Shown piece by piece: positions 44,975 through 55,803 of a stretch of 64,000 bases of DNA (the stretch's first letter is position 1; every line of letters starts with the position of its first letter). This DNA comes from Palaemon carinicauda (Eukaryota > Arthropoda > Malacostraca > Decapoda > Palaemonidae): assembly GCF_036898095.1 (NCBI RefSeq), contig NC_090744.1:12475158-12539157 (forward strand), written 5' to 3'. The position numbers and the translations under genes are program-made. The notes beneath the pieces are model-generated. The model ran no database searches. It was given only the letters and a program-made list of their open reading frames with translations, and was not told the DNA's origin.

Positions 44975-45175
44975 CAAGGTCTGCATGGGATCTAGGTTGC
45001 TAGTTATTTTAAAGGCCGAGGTCGATACTCTACGGCACCGAAACTTGATCGGTCTACATACTCAAAAAGGCCTGACAGAGGTCTGCATGTGATCTCGGTT
45101 GCTCATTATTGTAATGGCCGAGGTCGATACTCTAAGGCGCCGAAACTTAATCGGTCTACATACTCAAAAAGGGAT
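44975..45175 (+). repeat. 100-bp tandem duplication inside E2 (right)
   Basis: Two copies of a unit with GCCGAGGTCGATACTCTA; partner of 24,419-24,620. Confidence 0.88.
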
Positions 45176-45229
45176 ACATTGTTCCGTTCATGCTCTCTCC
45201 CCTCTTCTGAACCTACATCCGGTGATGTC

Positions 45230-46480
45230 AGATTCGTACGCAATGGGATCCATGAAGGAACGGTCCCTTCGAGCCGAAGTCCAGACCATGCTAGGGAAGT
45301 ACTGTATGTTCTCCAAGAGAACGAGCCTCCAGCTTTACAGTAGGTGATTTCTTGTAGAAAAGCTGGCTAGAGGCTGGAGATCAGGTATCAACCTCTCAGC
45401 TCCTGTACAAGTTTGTCCAACAAACTCCATTCAAGATGGAAACAGCCCAGACAGTCAGGCAGGTTGTCAGACCAGAGGACTTCATGATATTGTTAGACTT
45501 CAAGGAGGCGTACGTCCAGATCTCCGTTCATCCATCCTCAAGAAAGTACCTGAGATTCACATTAAGCAGATAGATATACCAGTTAAAGGTGCTCTGCTTC
45601 GGTTTGTCCATAGCACCTCGGGTGTTTACTCGGGTCGTGGCCCTAGTGTCCACTTGGGCTCAAAGAAATGGCATTTGTCTCCTTTGTTATCTAGATGATT
45701 GGCTAGTTTTAGAAGACTCAAGAGAGACCCTTCTCCTCCACTGAGACAGGCTTCTCACCTTTTGCCAAGATCTGGGGATCTTGGTAAATTACGAGAATTC
45801 ATACCTGCTTTATTTCTTCAAGAGATGGTGTATCTAGGGATGAAAATCATGACCAAACTAGGCAAAGTTTCCCATCTGAGGAACGAATAAAGTTGACAGA
45901 GAGGTACTCTTTGGCAAAGGCTGCTGGGACACTTAACATCTGTATAGAAGTTAGTTCTCAACGGCCATTTGCACATTCGTTCTTTACAGTGGCAGCTGTA
46001 GACCTTTTGGTCCCAACACCTCGACCCACCGAACACCTCGGTACCAGTAGGTCTAGAGCAGAAGAGAGACCTGAGCGGTGAGTGTCGGACACCAACTTGC
46101 TTAGCGGAGTAGACCACCTCTCTCCTCCAGATTTCTTGCTCTTCGTAGACACATCAAAAGACGGGTGGGTGTGCTCACCTGTTGCACCTCAAGGCTTCCA
46201 GGCTTTGGTCCGAATCCGAGCAACAGTGACACATAAACCTCCTAGAAATGAGGGCAGTCTTTGTCGCCCTTAATTCCATCAGCTTATTTCAGGGCACAGC
46301 AGTGCTGAGGAGCGACAACAATACAGTGATGTCACACACAAACAAACAAGGAGGTACTTTTCACGAATCTTCAGATGGATGGAAGACAACTCGGTACCGC
46401 TATCTGCCCTCTTAATTCCGTGCATGAAGAAAGTGCTGGTGGACAATCTGAACAGGAGGACTCAGATAGTAGGCTCCAAA
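45230..46480 (+). pseudogene. E2 right copy, reverse transcriptase and RNase H remnant
   Basis: Plus-strand pieces in order: LRAEVQTMLGKYCMFSKRTS (45,099-45,347 frame); METAQTVRQVV and LDFKEAYVQISVHPSSRKYL (about 45,437-45,550); VLCFGLSIAPRVF; CYLDDWLVLEDSRETLLLH (about 45,683-45,740), with the catalytic YLDD intact; and PPDFLLFVDTSKDGWV of RNase H (46,082-46,273). The motif spacing matches E1. A stop in the middle of the palm (after LSR) and several shifts inactivate it. An AILR-x-DNNT-like RNase H phrase follows near 46,310. Confidence 0.84.
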
Positions 46481-46499
46481 TGGTCTTTGAAATAAGTTA

Positions 46500-46900
46500 G
46501 CCAACAAAGTTTTTACTTTGTGGGGTTCCCCGACGATCAACCTGTTTGTGACGTCCCTATACTGCAAACATCCGGTGTACTGCTTTCCAGTGCCAGATAC
46601 CCTGGCAGTCTGGCAAGACGCCTTCCAACATCGGTGGAACAGAATAGACGTCTACTTGTTCCCATCCTTCTACCTAGTATGGAGGCTTCCAAACAAAGTC
46701 GGTGCATTGCAAGATCTCTCGATAACCCTAGTAGCCATGTGTGGCAACAGGCAAAATGGTTCCCAGACTTTTGGCATCTGCTCACAGAAGGCACAGAGAG
46801 CTTCCTCCACTTCCCTATCTACTAAGACAACAACACATGGAGATCTTCCATAAGGGGATTCCATCGCTTCATCTTCACGCCTAGAGGTTATCCAGCAACT
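46500..46900 (+). pseudogene. E2 right copy, methylase-like domain remnant
   Basis: PTINLFVTSLYCKHPVYCFP, then VPDTLAVWQDAFQHRWNRID and VYLFPSFYL align with the E1 domain. A frameshift then leads to HVWQQAKWFPDFWHLLTE. The FPPF motif reads FPSF. Confidence 0.7.
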
Positions 46901-46929
46901 TCTCACAAAGAAAGTCCTTTAGAGATTAG

Positions 46930-47830
46930 TTGCAAAGGAAGTAGCAGGATACCTACAGGAGTCATCTGCCTCAGTATATCAGGCAAAGTGGCCCATCTTT
47001 TATGGTTGCTGTGGTGGACGAGGTATCTCTCCTCTCAGTGCCGCTATTCCAATGATAGTGGAGTTTTCGGTATGCCTTGGGGAGGAAAAACTTTGTTGGG
47101 GGTCGGCAGTGAAAGGCTATTGCTCGGCCTTAAGCCTTGTTTTTAAACTGAACAGAGTTAACATTTCCTCCTTGATGGAATTGTCTCTCCTCATACGGAA
47201 TTTTGAGCACACCTGCCCTCAGTCAGAAGTCAGACCACCTTCTTGGAATGTAGGGGAAGGAGCACCATATGAACCTCTTCTTCAAGCATCAGATCATGAC
47301 TTGACCTGAAGATGTTCTTTCTCCTAGCCCTGGCCTCTGCCAAGAGAGTCAGCCAGCGACATGATCTGTCTTATGATATCGCCCATCAAGGGGATGGGGG
47401 CAAGTGACACAGAGTTTCATATTTGACTTTGTTAGATTGAGTGTCTCAGTACTGTGACAGATGACCCAGACCAACCGTTACTCTACCCTGTGAGGGCACT
47501 GAGGAAATACTTGAAAAAAACCTCCAGAGTTCGCCCTCAAATCAGCAGGCTCTTCGTGAGCATGGGGAGGACCAAGAGGAAGATTACTGGATCAGACTGG
47601 TAATCGAGAGAGCCATACAACCAAGCTCCTCACCTCCCAGTCATCATCCCTGTGATCACGACTTCAGGGGTGTCGGCACATCCCTGGCGTTCAAGAAGAA
47701 TTTATCTCTTAACGCAGGTTTAACAAGCGGGCGTGTGGAAACGGCAAATAACGTTCACCGCCCACTACCTGTAGGACATTGCCCACAGGAACCTGAACAC
47801 ATTTACTGTACCTTAAGTTCTATGGTGACT
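46930..47830 (+). pseudogene. E2 right copy, tyrosine recombinase remnant
   Basis: Pieces include VKGYCSALSLVFKLNRVNIS, then LRQ/LLQASDHDLT (47,052-47,309), box I as LALASAKRVSQRHDLSYDI (about 47,315-47,380, another frame), CDHDFRGVGTSLAFKKN (about 47,650-47,700), and HYLQD with the active-site tyrosine (about 47,763-47,780). All motifs have partners in the left copy. Several shifts and stops are present. Confidence 0.8.
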
Positions 47831-48307
47831 GCACAAAATGTGGTCAATAACACCTCAGCTCCCTTGTAGGACAAGTAGCAGTTGGTTGTGGGGAGATGTT
47901 ACCCACAAGTAAGTCTAGGATGAATGCACAAGTGACTGGCCATTTCATATTTCACTCTCCCCGCTCTTGGGGTCCAACGTACGAGGAACTCTACAAGCTT
48001 TCTTCCTCTGACTGCAGGAGGGTACCATGCCCTTTGTGTAGCCTGATATATGTTTATGTATTTATGTCCCCATTCTCCAAGTGAGGTGGTCAGGCAATGT
48101 CTAGGTTAAGTGGGGAGCTTCACTCCAAAATTACGCTTACCTGGTCAAGTCACATTGCCAAATTCTGCACCTAGCACAGATTTCCCTGACCGTCATCCTA
48201 CAGGGATTACGAGGTGTCAGGGCGCTCTCTGATCAGCTCATGCGAAGCACAGTGTCACCCCGGGAGTCTTCAGCCAGTTGGATTTAGGACTTCTATCCAC
48301 CATGGGG
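47831..48307 (+). other. E2 right copy, 3' non-coding segment
   Basis: Corresponds to 21,280-21,770. It holds ACTCTCCCCGCTCTTGGGGT and CATCCTACAGGGATTACGAG. A 62-codon frame at 47,896-48,084 is matched by a frame in the left copy (21,402-21,680) with near-identical peptide, but the region is 3' of the recombinase and I see no domain. Confidence 0.55.
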
Positions 48308-48412
48308 TGAGTCTCCAACGTAAAGAGTGTGAGGTTTGTATATAGTGCCGGAACATATGACAAATTTAGAATAATATGTATTATTCGTGACCATACAAAC
48401 CTGAAGCTCTTT
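48308..48412. repeat. E2 right copy, internal complementary region
   Basis: CTCCAACGTAAAGAGTGTGA, then TATAGTGCCGGAACATATGA, then the end motif TATTATTCGTGACCATACAA. It is the mirror of 21,165-21,275 and is preserved despite decay of the coding part. Confidence 0.78.
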
Positions 48413-48586
48413 ACACATACTGGTCCCGCCATCACCTTCCCCCGGAAGTCCTGCCGGAACTGCAAAGTGACGGTTGTTTACTAGTGCTGGTGTGAGCTGG
48501 GTGGTTGGTGTACTCCCGCTACCTCCCTCCGCTAACTTGCAGAGGATAGTTACACCCCCAAAAAGCTTTAATGGCTAGTTTCAGCT

Positions 48587-49496
48587 GTTGAATCCTAACA
48601 AAACTCAAAGTATGATTGTAAGTAGGTCAAGGACGGTGGCTCCTCAACATCCGGATCTCAGTATTGATAATGTTTCTTTAAACATGAATGACTCTTTCAA
48701 AATTTTAGGTGTGATTCTCGACTGTAAATTTACTTTTGAGAAACATATAAGGTCTGTGTCTTCTTCAATTGCACAAAAAATAGGCTTATTGAGAAAGTCT
48801 TTCAAGATTTTCGGTGATCAATCTATTCTGAAGAAGTGTTTTAATTCTTTCATTCTACCTTGTTTTGAGTATTGTTCTCCTGTCTGGTGTTCAGCTGCTG
48901 ATTCTCATCTTAATTTGTTGGACAGAAACTTACGGTCTCTTAAATTTCTTATTCCTGATCTAGATATTAATCTCTGGCACCGTCGTTCAATTAGTTCATT
49001 ATGCATGTTGCATAAGATTTTTCATAACTCTGACCATCCTTTACAGTCAGATCTCCCTGGACAATTCTATCCTGTTCATAATACTAGGCAGGCAGTTAAT
49101 TCTAATAGCCAGGCCTTCTCCATCACGAGGCTCAATACTACGCAGTATTCTAGAAGTTTTATTCCAGCTGTGACCAAGTTGTGGAATGATCTTCCTAATC
49201 GGGTGGTTGAATCAGTAGAACTTCAAAAGTTCAAAGTTGGAGCAAATGCTTTTTTGTTGACCAGGTGGACATGAGTCTTTTTATAGTTTATTTATGACTT
49301 ATTTGTTTTTGATGTTGTTAATAGTTTATATATGACATGTCTGTTTTGACGTTGTTACTTATTTTAGAATGATTTATTGTTAATTTGTTCTCTTCATTTA
49401 TTTATTTCCTTATTTCCTTTCCTCACTGGGCTATTTTTCCCTGTTGGAGCCCCTGGGCTTATAGCATCTTGCTTTTCCAACTAGGGTTGTAGCTTG

Positions 49497-49528
<32 letters not shown>

Positions 49529-49530
49529 TT
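48587..49530 (+). mobile_element. 5'-truncated LINE inserted in E2, right arm only
   Basis: The insert begins GTTGAATCCTAACAAAACTC directly after the terminal-repeat phrase TAGTTTCAGCT and ends in (TAA)n at 49,500-49,530, followed by GCCGAAGTAATACTCC of E2. The uninterrupted left arm reads TTTCAGCTATCGCCGAAGT (on the minus strand at about 20,981-20,999). There is no clear target-site duplication and about three bases are missing. The tail, CACTGGGCTATTTTTCCCTG, then GGAGCCCCTGGGCTTATAGC and CCAACTAGGGTTGTAGCTT, is the same as in the dispersed copies across the window and identifies them as LINE ends. Confidence 0.9.
48588..49277 (+). pseudogene. LINE ORF2 C-terminus (RT thumb and C-terminal domain)
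   Basis: The frame is open for about 228 codons from the truncation point; the first codon is TTG, so no true start is present. It begins NPNKTQSMIVSRSR and continues with FKILGVILDCKFTFEKHI, a motif just after the RT palm in Jockey/CR1-like LINEs, then SFILPCFEYCSPVWCSA, LDRNLRSLKFL, and near the end RSFIPAVTKLWNDLP and LQKFKVGANAFLL before the stop near 49,275. In the family the protein primes and copies LINE RNA at a nicked target. The catalytic palm is absent because of 5' truncation. The intact frame suggests a young insertion. The exact clade is not determinable by eye. Confidence 0.88.
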
Positions 49531-49606
49531 GCCGAAGTAATACTCCTTTGTAAAGAGCTCCAGGTTTGTATAGTTAGGAAAAATACAATTTATTTTAAAT
49601 TTGTTA

Positions 49607-49654
49607 TTTTTTTTCATGCAGAACTAGGAGAGTAAAATAACAACAGTGTGTCTG
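49607..49654. other. Short link between E2 and hairpin D
   Basis: TTTTTTTTCATGCAGAACTA-like sequence; the same link lies at 20,880-20,911. Copy 1 of hairpin D is preceded by a related TTTTTTCATGTAAGATTAAC phrase. Confidence 0.5.
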
Positions 49655-49753
49655 CGGCAGAGTTAGCCCTCTCGAGCACAGTTTTCTATATCGGCCCGAT
49701 TTCTATACGACGTTTTAGAAAACTGGCTGCAGAGAGGGCTGCTCTGCCGCGGC
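49655..49753. repeat. Conserved hairpin D, copy 3
   Basis: Right-arm mirror of 20,765-20,865. The outer stem AGAGTTAGCCCTCTCGAG pairs with CAGAGAGGGCTGCTCTG. Confidence 0.82.
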
Positions 49754-50234
49754 AAAAAATAAAGATAATCTAATTACGGGAATTATAGAATTTTTCTAAA
49801 TTCTTTATTGATGTTTTCCATGTCGTCTTTATCTGAAAATTTGACTAAACTTTACCTTGAATTGGGCCATCAAAATTTAGATATATTTCTGTTAAAAAAA
49901 AAAAATTATTCTTCCATGAAAGTCTTTAAAAATATTCACTGCCAGTTTATTTCAAGTCAAAAATCCTCTAAAAATTTCAGTCAAATGTCCTCTAAAAATT
50001 TCAGTCAAAAATCCTCTAAAAATTTCAGTCAAAAATCCTCTAAAAATTTCAGTCAAAAATCCTCTAAAAATTTCATTCAAAAATCCTCATGAAAAATTCT
50101 GTAAAATGTCCTAACTAATAAAAAAAAAAAAATTGTCAAAATCTCTCATTAAAAAATTGTCAAAAATCCTCGGAAAAATTCACTTTGCAATTTTATTTCA
50201 AATCAAAATTCCTCATTATAGTCATAGCTGACAT

Positions 50235-50501
50235 TTGAGTACTACAAGCCTTATTTTACATAATAATTCAGAAACATTGACATTTTTACATAATCATGAT
50301 ATTCTTCCAGGAGAAGTCAAGGGTCCTAAGTGTATCAAGCCTTGCAGTCTGCGTTCAGGTCGATGCTACTGGCAGTGTCACGCAATAGGACGTAACCCTG
50401 AAACTAAAACGTATACGGGGGAATTTGGGGCTTCCCCAATGGCTGGCCGTTCCGGTGCTGTTGCTGCCCGTCGTCCGGAAACAGCAGATTTTGACTTATA
50501 G
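50235..50501 (+). pseudogene. Zinc-ribbon remnant, right-arm copy of arm 2
   Basis: Mirror of 20,051-20,314, open for 88 codons with HNHDILPGEVKGPKC and SLRSGRCYWQCHAIGRN. The first cysteine is also glycine, so that change predates separation of the two window arms. The frame has stayed open in both arms despite several substitutions, which could reflect past constraint or chance at this length. Confidence 0.45.
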
Positions 50502-50880
50502 GCTGGGACAGCATGGCATCTTAGATCAGCTTAATAATAATAGTACAGGTTGTAGGTGATTATGATACATTTAATTATGACCCACACGGCTGGCGTGCAT
50601 AGCACATTCGTGTACTGCTTGCCAGAACAAAGGATCACTGAGGTAATGTTTATTTGGAGCGAAGCGAGCCACGGCGGAGTGAAATCCATTTCAGGTATGT
50701 GATATAGATTATAAGTAATTATGATACAGTACTTTGATAGTTATCCAAGTGGTTGGCGTGCACAGCACATCCATGTACCGCTTGCCAGAATACAGGAGCA
50801 GTGAGATGATGTTTATTGCAAGTAAAATTAGCCATGGCGAAGCAAAATCCATTTGAGTGGTGGCAAATTGCACAGCCTTC

Positions 50881-50962
50881 TCTTTAGCCAGTTTTCTAAA
50901 TCGTCGTATAGAAATCGGGCCGATATAGAAAACTTTGCTGGAGAGAGGCACCTCTGCCGCAG
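50881..50962. repeat. Conserved hairpin D, copy 4
   Basis: Right-arm mirror of 18,660-18,745 with the same core, ATCGGGCCGATATAGAAAAC on the plus strand. Confidence 0.8.
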
Positions 50963-51574
50963 TCACTCTGTTGGTGTTGCTTCGTCCTGTTAGTTTTACA
51001 TGAAAAAACATTTTTTTCTGTTATTTTTCTTGGATTTTTGTTTTATTCTGCTGTTATCTTCCGCACATACCTAGTTTTCCTTTGCCACCACCCATAATCC
51101 CGATTCCCACCAGGGGACCCCCATTAGTGTAGGGGTATGTAGGGCGGTGGTAATAGGAAAACAATGGCTCTATGGAAGGTAACAACATAACAAAACAAAA
51201 CAAGAATACCAAAGAAAAAAATAGTTTTTCATGTTTATTACCAATAAACATTATTGCGTTGCTTGTGTATTCTGGTAAGCGTTACATGGATGTGCTGTGC
51301 ACGCCATCTGCGTGGGTCACTATCAAGTACTGTATTATGACTACCTATGATTTATATCACACACGCCAAATGTTTTTGCTCTGCCGTGGCTCAAATCACT
51401 CGCAAATAAACAGAATCTCATTACTCCTCTGTTCAAGCAAGAGGTACATGCATATGCTCCACACACCAGCTGTGTAATCATTATCTAATGTATCATAATT
51501 TCCTAACTCCTGCATTATTATTATCAAGCTGACCTAGGATGCCTTATTGTCCTACCCTATCAGTTAGAGTCTGG

Positions 51575-51815
51575 TGTTTCCGTTTGACGGTCAGCAACAG
51601 CACTGGAACGGCCAGCCATTGGGGAAGCCCCAAGTTGCGCCATGCATCTTATAGTTTCGGGTTTACGGACTTTTGCGTGACAGTGCTGGTAGTGTCAACC
51701 TGAACGTAGACTGCCAGGCTTAACACACTAAGGACACTTGACTTCTCTTGGGAGAACAACGTGGTTATGAAAAAATGTCAATGTTTCTGAATTATGTGAA
51801 ATAAGGCTTGTAGTA
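51575..51815 (-). pseudogene. Zinc-ribbon remnant, right-arm copy of arm 1
   Basis: Mirror of 17,800-18,056. The minus strand retains the CCTAAGTGTGTT phrase giving C-P-K-C-V and the same stop shortly after SLRSG-like codons. It is clearly non-functional. Confidence 0.4.
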
Positions 51816-52629
51816 CTCACATGTCAGCCATGACTATAACGAGGATTTTTTTTTATTTGAAATAAACTGGCAAAGTGATTTCTCTATGAGGAATTTTGAG
51901 TGAATTTTTTAACGGTCAGTTTAAACCCCTCATAAATGTTAGCCATGACTGAAATGAGTTTATTTGAAATGAACTGGTGAAGTGCATTTTTAATGATGGA
52001 AATGAAAATGCTATAAAACAGGTGATTAAATTATATCTGAATTTTGATTGGCCAATTCGAGGTGAGGCTTAGTCAAATTTTGAGTAATCATGTCATCTTA
52101 AAAATCTTGGTACCGAAAAACATCATGAAACAACTTAGAAAAATGACATACTGTATTTACTGTAATTTGATTATTTTTTTCTGTTATGCATTTGCGTATT
52201 ATAAGGATGAGTCCTATTAGAAGGTTGAAGGGTTGTGATATATATAAGAACAAAAAAATCAAGTCAAACTATTCGCCTTAAGCACCTCACAAGTCCTCCT
52301 GCAGCTAGGTCTGTTTACCTCATTGAAAGCTTAATGGTCATTCTAGTTTAGCTCAAATCATACTCATTAGGTTAGGAAAAATACAAATGATTACAAGATT
52401 TTTAATGTAGTATCCTCTTAATTTCGTATGAAAATACTGTACCTTACTTCTGTTAAACGATTAGTATCTACCCTGTATATTAATAAAACAAGATTCATTT
52501 TTATTTATTGTAGGTATGCATTGCTAGTTCAAAACTAATCAATTTTTTTCTTCCGTAGATTGGCGAAGGGCGTCGAGAACGCCTGAATAGGATTTATATT
52601 TTCTCGGTCGAGTATTACCAAGTCAATGT

Positions 52630-52880
52630 TCATTTGTTCCGTAACTGACATACAAACCACACTATTTAATATGGGTTATTACTTTCGGGGTAGCTGAAAG
52701 GACGAGCTATTAGAATTTTAACGAGGGTTTACTACACCACCGCTAGTTAGCGGGGGGTAGTAAACCCTCGTTAAAATTCTAATGGCTCGTCATTTCAGCT
52801 ACGCCGAAAGTAATAACCCATATCAAATAGCTAAGGTTTGTATAGTTAGGAAAAATACAAATTACCTACGAATTTGTCAT
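52630..52880. mobile_element. E1 deletion remnant: joined terminal repeats forming a hairpin
   Basis: Contains both unique extremities of E1 (CATTTGTTCCGTAACTGACA at 52,631 and CGAATTTGTCAT at 52,869-52,880) and the outer part of both inverted repeats, joined at TAGCGGGGGGTAG. The 60-70 bp arms either side of GCTAGTTAGC are near-perfect complements. The missing 6.8 kb corresponds to 10,054-16,882 of the left arm; the two breakpoints there share CTACCCC (10,047-10,053 and 16,876-16,882), which is kept once here as GGGGTAG. Confidence 0.92.
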
Positions 52881-53690
52881 GTTTGTTCCAACACCACTAC
52901 AAACCTTTCGTCCTTTAATATAGGGGAACATGTCTTCAGAACTGGAAGTCATTGAATTTGTTAACAAGGTGCAGTAATTGATGACAGGCGGTGAACCCAA
53001 GCGAGTAGCATCAACTGTCTAAAGCTCTTCACTTTTGTCTTCGACTTCACTGAGTACAAACGCACTGTTGCGCCTTTACCAATCTTTTTCAACCCTTTTT
53101 TTTTTTTTCTTGCAGGAAGCAAAATCTGGCTGTTGCTTGTGATTGTGGCTGTCAAACAAAAGATTTCTACTTGTCATTGAAAGGGTGGACATTGAAACCG
53201 GTTATGTTGAAATCGGCTGTAGATCCACAAAGTCTGAGCTTCTAGAGGGCATGATTGTTTGCAATCATCACTTTGTGCCAATTGTAGGTATGTAGGTTAG
53301 GGCCTCCTGTGCAGGGGCAGGCGTATGCCTTAAAGGGGAGGAAGAGACCGATGTAGATGTGCAGGGACAGGCATATGCCTGAAAGAGGAGGAAGAGACCG
53401 ACGTCTTCGCTACATCCAAGAATCCCATAAAAGTCTTTTGCTTCTGTTCTCACATTGGGTGCATCTGCTACCGTCAATTCACGTCATACACCCTTGGCTT
53501 GATCCCCTGAGAGTATGGGTCAGGAACAAGGATTCTTCGGATCTATATCTGCAGGCTTTTCAGGTTCTGGTGGCATTTGTGGTTCCCCTATCGTTTACCA
53601 CACCCCATTGAAAGTTGGAGGCTCTTTTCCTGTTGCCATGCAGATTGCCGAGGTTGAGTTTGATTTAAGGAAAGGCTTGGGCCATAGGTA
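52881..53690 (+). repeat. Right-arm partner of R1 copy 2, without the hairpin duplication
   Basis: Mirror of 9,050-9,926. The segment GAAACCGGTTATGTTGAAAT occurs once (53,187-53,207). A T-run at 53,092-53,107 corresponds to an A-run in the left arm. No gene recognised. Confidence 0.65.
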
Positions 53691-54694
53691 ATTTGGTAGG
53701 CTCTTTATGACCTTGTTTAGGGGACTGCACCCCAAATGTTACCAGTACACCACTTGTTCGCTGGACCGGATGTTCATGCAAGTAATGTACCATAGCAAAT
53801 AGTTTTTTTGGCTGTGATAAAGTATAGAAATATCTCCCTCTTCCTCTTTGTGAGAGAAGGGTGGATGAAGTGAATACTCTATATTGACCACACTCTTCAA
53901 ACAATCTTTTGCCCCACTGGTTGACTGTTGTCAGACAGTAACCCAACCTATCACCTGAATTTCATTTAGATTGCTGAGAGCCGAAGTGGTTGGATATTTT
54001 GTGATTTTATACCACTCAACTTGGACATAGGGACTTCCTCCCTCCTTAGGATAACCTACATATATTTTATTTGGCATTTCTTTTCCTTACGAGCATATTT
54101 CCCTGTTGGTATCCATGGCCTTGTAGCATTTCTGCTAAAGTAATTTGTATTTTTCCTAACTATACAAACAGAGATGCATCAAGTTTGACTGTACGCTTCA
54201 TCCACCGCAAGTCCTAGGTGAAGGTCAAAGTGGCTACTCTGAGTGCTGGTGGGAAGTTGGGCTTCCCTGCCACCTGCCAGTATGTACCGACACCTTGTTA
54301 TGAACTTTTAAAAACCTCAATCTGTCTAGGTTGAAATCATATTCCTATTACAAAACTTAAGGTGGATAGTAATGTAAACCCATCGATTTACTGTGCCTTG
54401 GATTACAGACGCAATACCCTTTTGGAGATCTATTTCTTCAGTGACCCCTTGTCTATGACAGTAACCTAGCCCTATATTCTGATAATAAGTGATAAGTAGT
54501 TGATTTGAATCAACACTTGCTCCTCATATGGACCGATTGTTAAACATCCCCGAATCCCAAATTAACCAGTTTAGTTATAGGCATTCCCTCCCTCCTAAGA
54601 ATACTATTAAGGGACAAAGATTTGCATCTGTATAGAAACAAATTTCTAATTATAAAAGTAATTTATACTTTTTCTAACTATATAAACCAGTCCT
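53691..54694 (-). repeat. Right-arm partner of the DIRS 3'-end relics
   Basis: Mirror of 8,041-9,049 with both end motifs (TTTGTATTTTTCCTAACTAT near 54,147 and TTTATACTTTTTCTAACTAT near 54,662). Confidence 0.5.
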
Positions 54695-55803
54695 GTGCCT
54701 ACCTCATGCAAACCACAAGTACTGTTTGAAGGTCTGAGTGGCTTCTCCGCTACCCAACAGTAACTATGGACACATAAATTTGAAGAAAAGGCTTGTGTTC
54801 TAGCTACTCTAAAATCATACTCCTTTGACAATTTTTATTTTGAGATTTTTTAATTAAAGACAGAAATACGAGACATTTTTGTTATATAGTTACAAAATTA
54901 TAATCTCTTGTTCCACAATTATGATTTTACAGATACATTATCTGCAAAGGGTTGATCTTGGAAATTCGGTATGTATAGGTTGAAATCATTATTTTACAGA
55001 TGAATTGGTTATTAAGAGATATCTTCTTAACTCTTCAAATATTTTTTTTTCAAAGGCCTTTAGTTTCTTTGGGTAACTGGTCGTTTTTTATTAAAGGGTC
55101 TTGTCCATTGCCTTGGTATGAATGCCTTTACCTCCTTTACTAATTGATTACATGGATATTAAAACAATTTTTATGCTTATTCATGCTCTTCTAGGCAAAT
55201 GGTTTCAATTTGTATTTGAAGCGAGTGTTGTAGATAATACAGTAATTACATATGCAAGTTTACTAATTTTAGGTTGCTGTTATATTAATTAGTGTTTTGG
55301 ATAACCATTGGTGTCATTTACCATGTCTTAAAATATTTTCTTCTTATAGCCAAAGGTTAATGATTATGACGACTTCTGGTTACCTCTGCCAATGAAGTTG
55401 GAAGGAGGTTATGCTTTCACCCCTATTTGTGTGTTTGTGTACAGCTTCCTGGCCACAATTTTGATTTTAGATTAATGAAACTTGCCGGGATTAACTCTTA
55501 TGTAAAAAGCTGGAAATGATTAAAATTTGGAAGGTCAAGGTTACGGTCAAGTAAAATTTCCAATTCAAGTAATCATTCATAAGTTTGGACATTATTGTCA
55601 GAGACTTCAAAATTGGTTCGTATTTGAGTGTATGAAAATCCACGCCAATTAGAACATAAGGCCAAAGGTCAAGTTTGAGAAACAAGCTGCTGCGGTGAAG
55701 GTCTGCACTCTATTGAGTGCCCCTCTAGTTTTAATGTAAGACGTTGAGTATTATATCTTCCTCCACTCTACATTTTTTTTCTGAGTGTGTCCTGGAACCT
55801 TTT
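54695..55803. mobile_element. Right-arm-only insertion of about 1.1 kb
   Basis: The left arm reads GCACTCAGGACTGGTTTATA uninterrupted at about 8,038-8,057; here the two halves are separated. Contents: a short DIRS-like phrase (GAAGGTCTGAGTGGCTTCTC), AT-rich DNA, and at 55,380-55,730 a dispersed repeat that starts CCTCTGCCAATGAAGTTGG, continues CAGCTTCCTGGCCACAATTT, and ends GAGTGCCCCTCTAGTT. No target duplication or terminal repeats are clear. Confidence 0.65.

Larger units (their letters stand above)
43443..49606 (+). mobile_element. DIRS-type retroelement E2, right copy, interrupted by a LINE
   Basis: Mirror of 20,912-26,450. Terminal repeats are at about 43,445-43,565 and 48,460-48,586 with 49,531-49,560. 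Gag-like (43,720-44,960), RT/RNase H (45,230-46,480), methylase-like (46,500-46,900), recombinase (46,930-47,830) and internal complementary (48,308-48,412) regions follow in plus-strand order. The LINE at 48,587-49,530 splits the second terminal repeat. It lacks the inverted 3' fragment found in the left copy. Confidence 0.87.
49770..52140. mobile_element. Fold-back element F, right copy without the MITE
   Basis: Mirror of 17,520-20,700. Its inner inverted modules (50,590-50,960 and 51,235-51,480) and zinc-ribbon arms are retained. It is about 0.9 kb shorter than the left copy because the insert of 19,085-20,017 is missing. Near 49,960-50,090 it holds six tandem 21-bp repeats of a CAAAAATCCTCTAAAAATTT type that encode a spurious SSKNFSQK peptide repeat. 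Confidence 0.68.
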
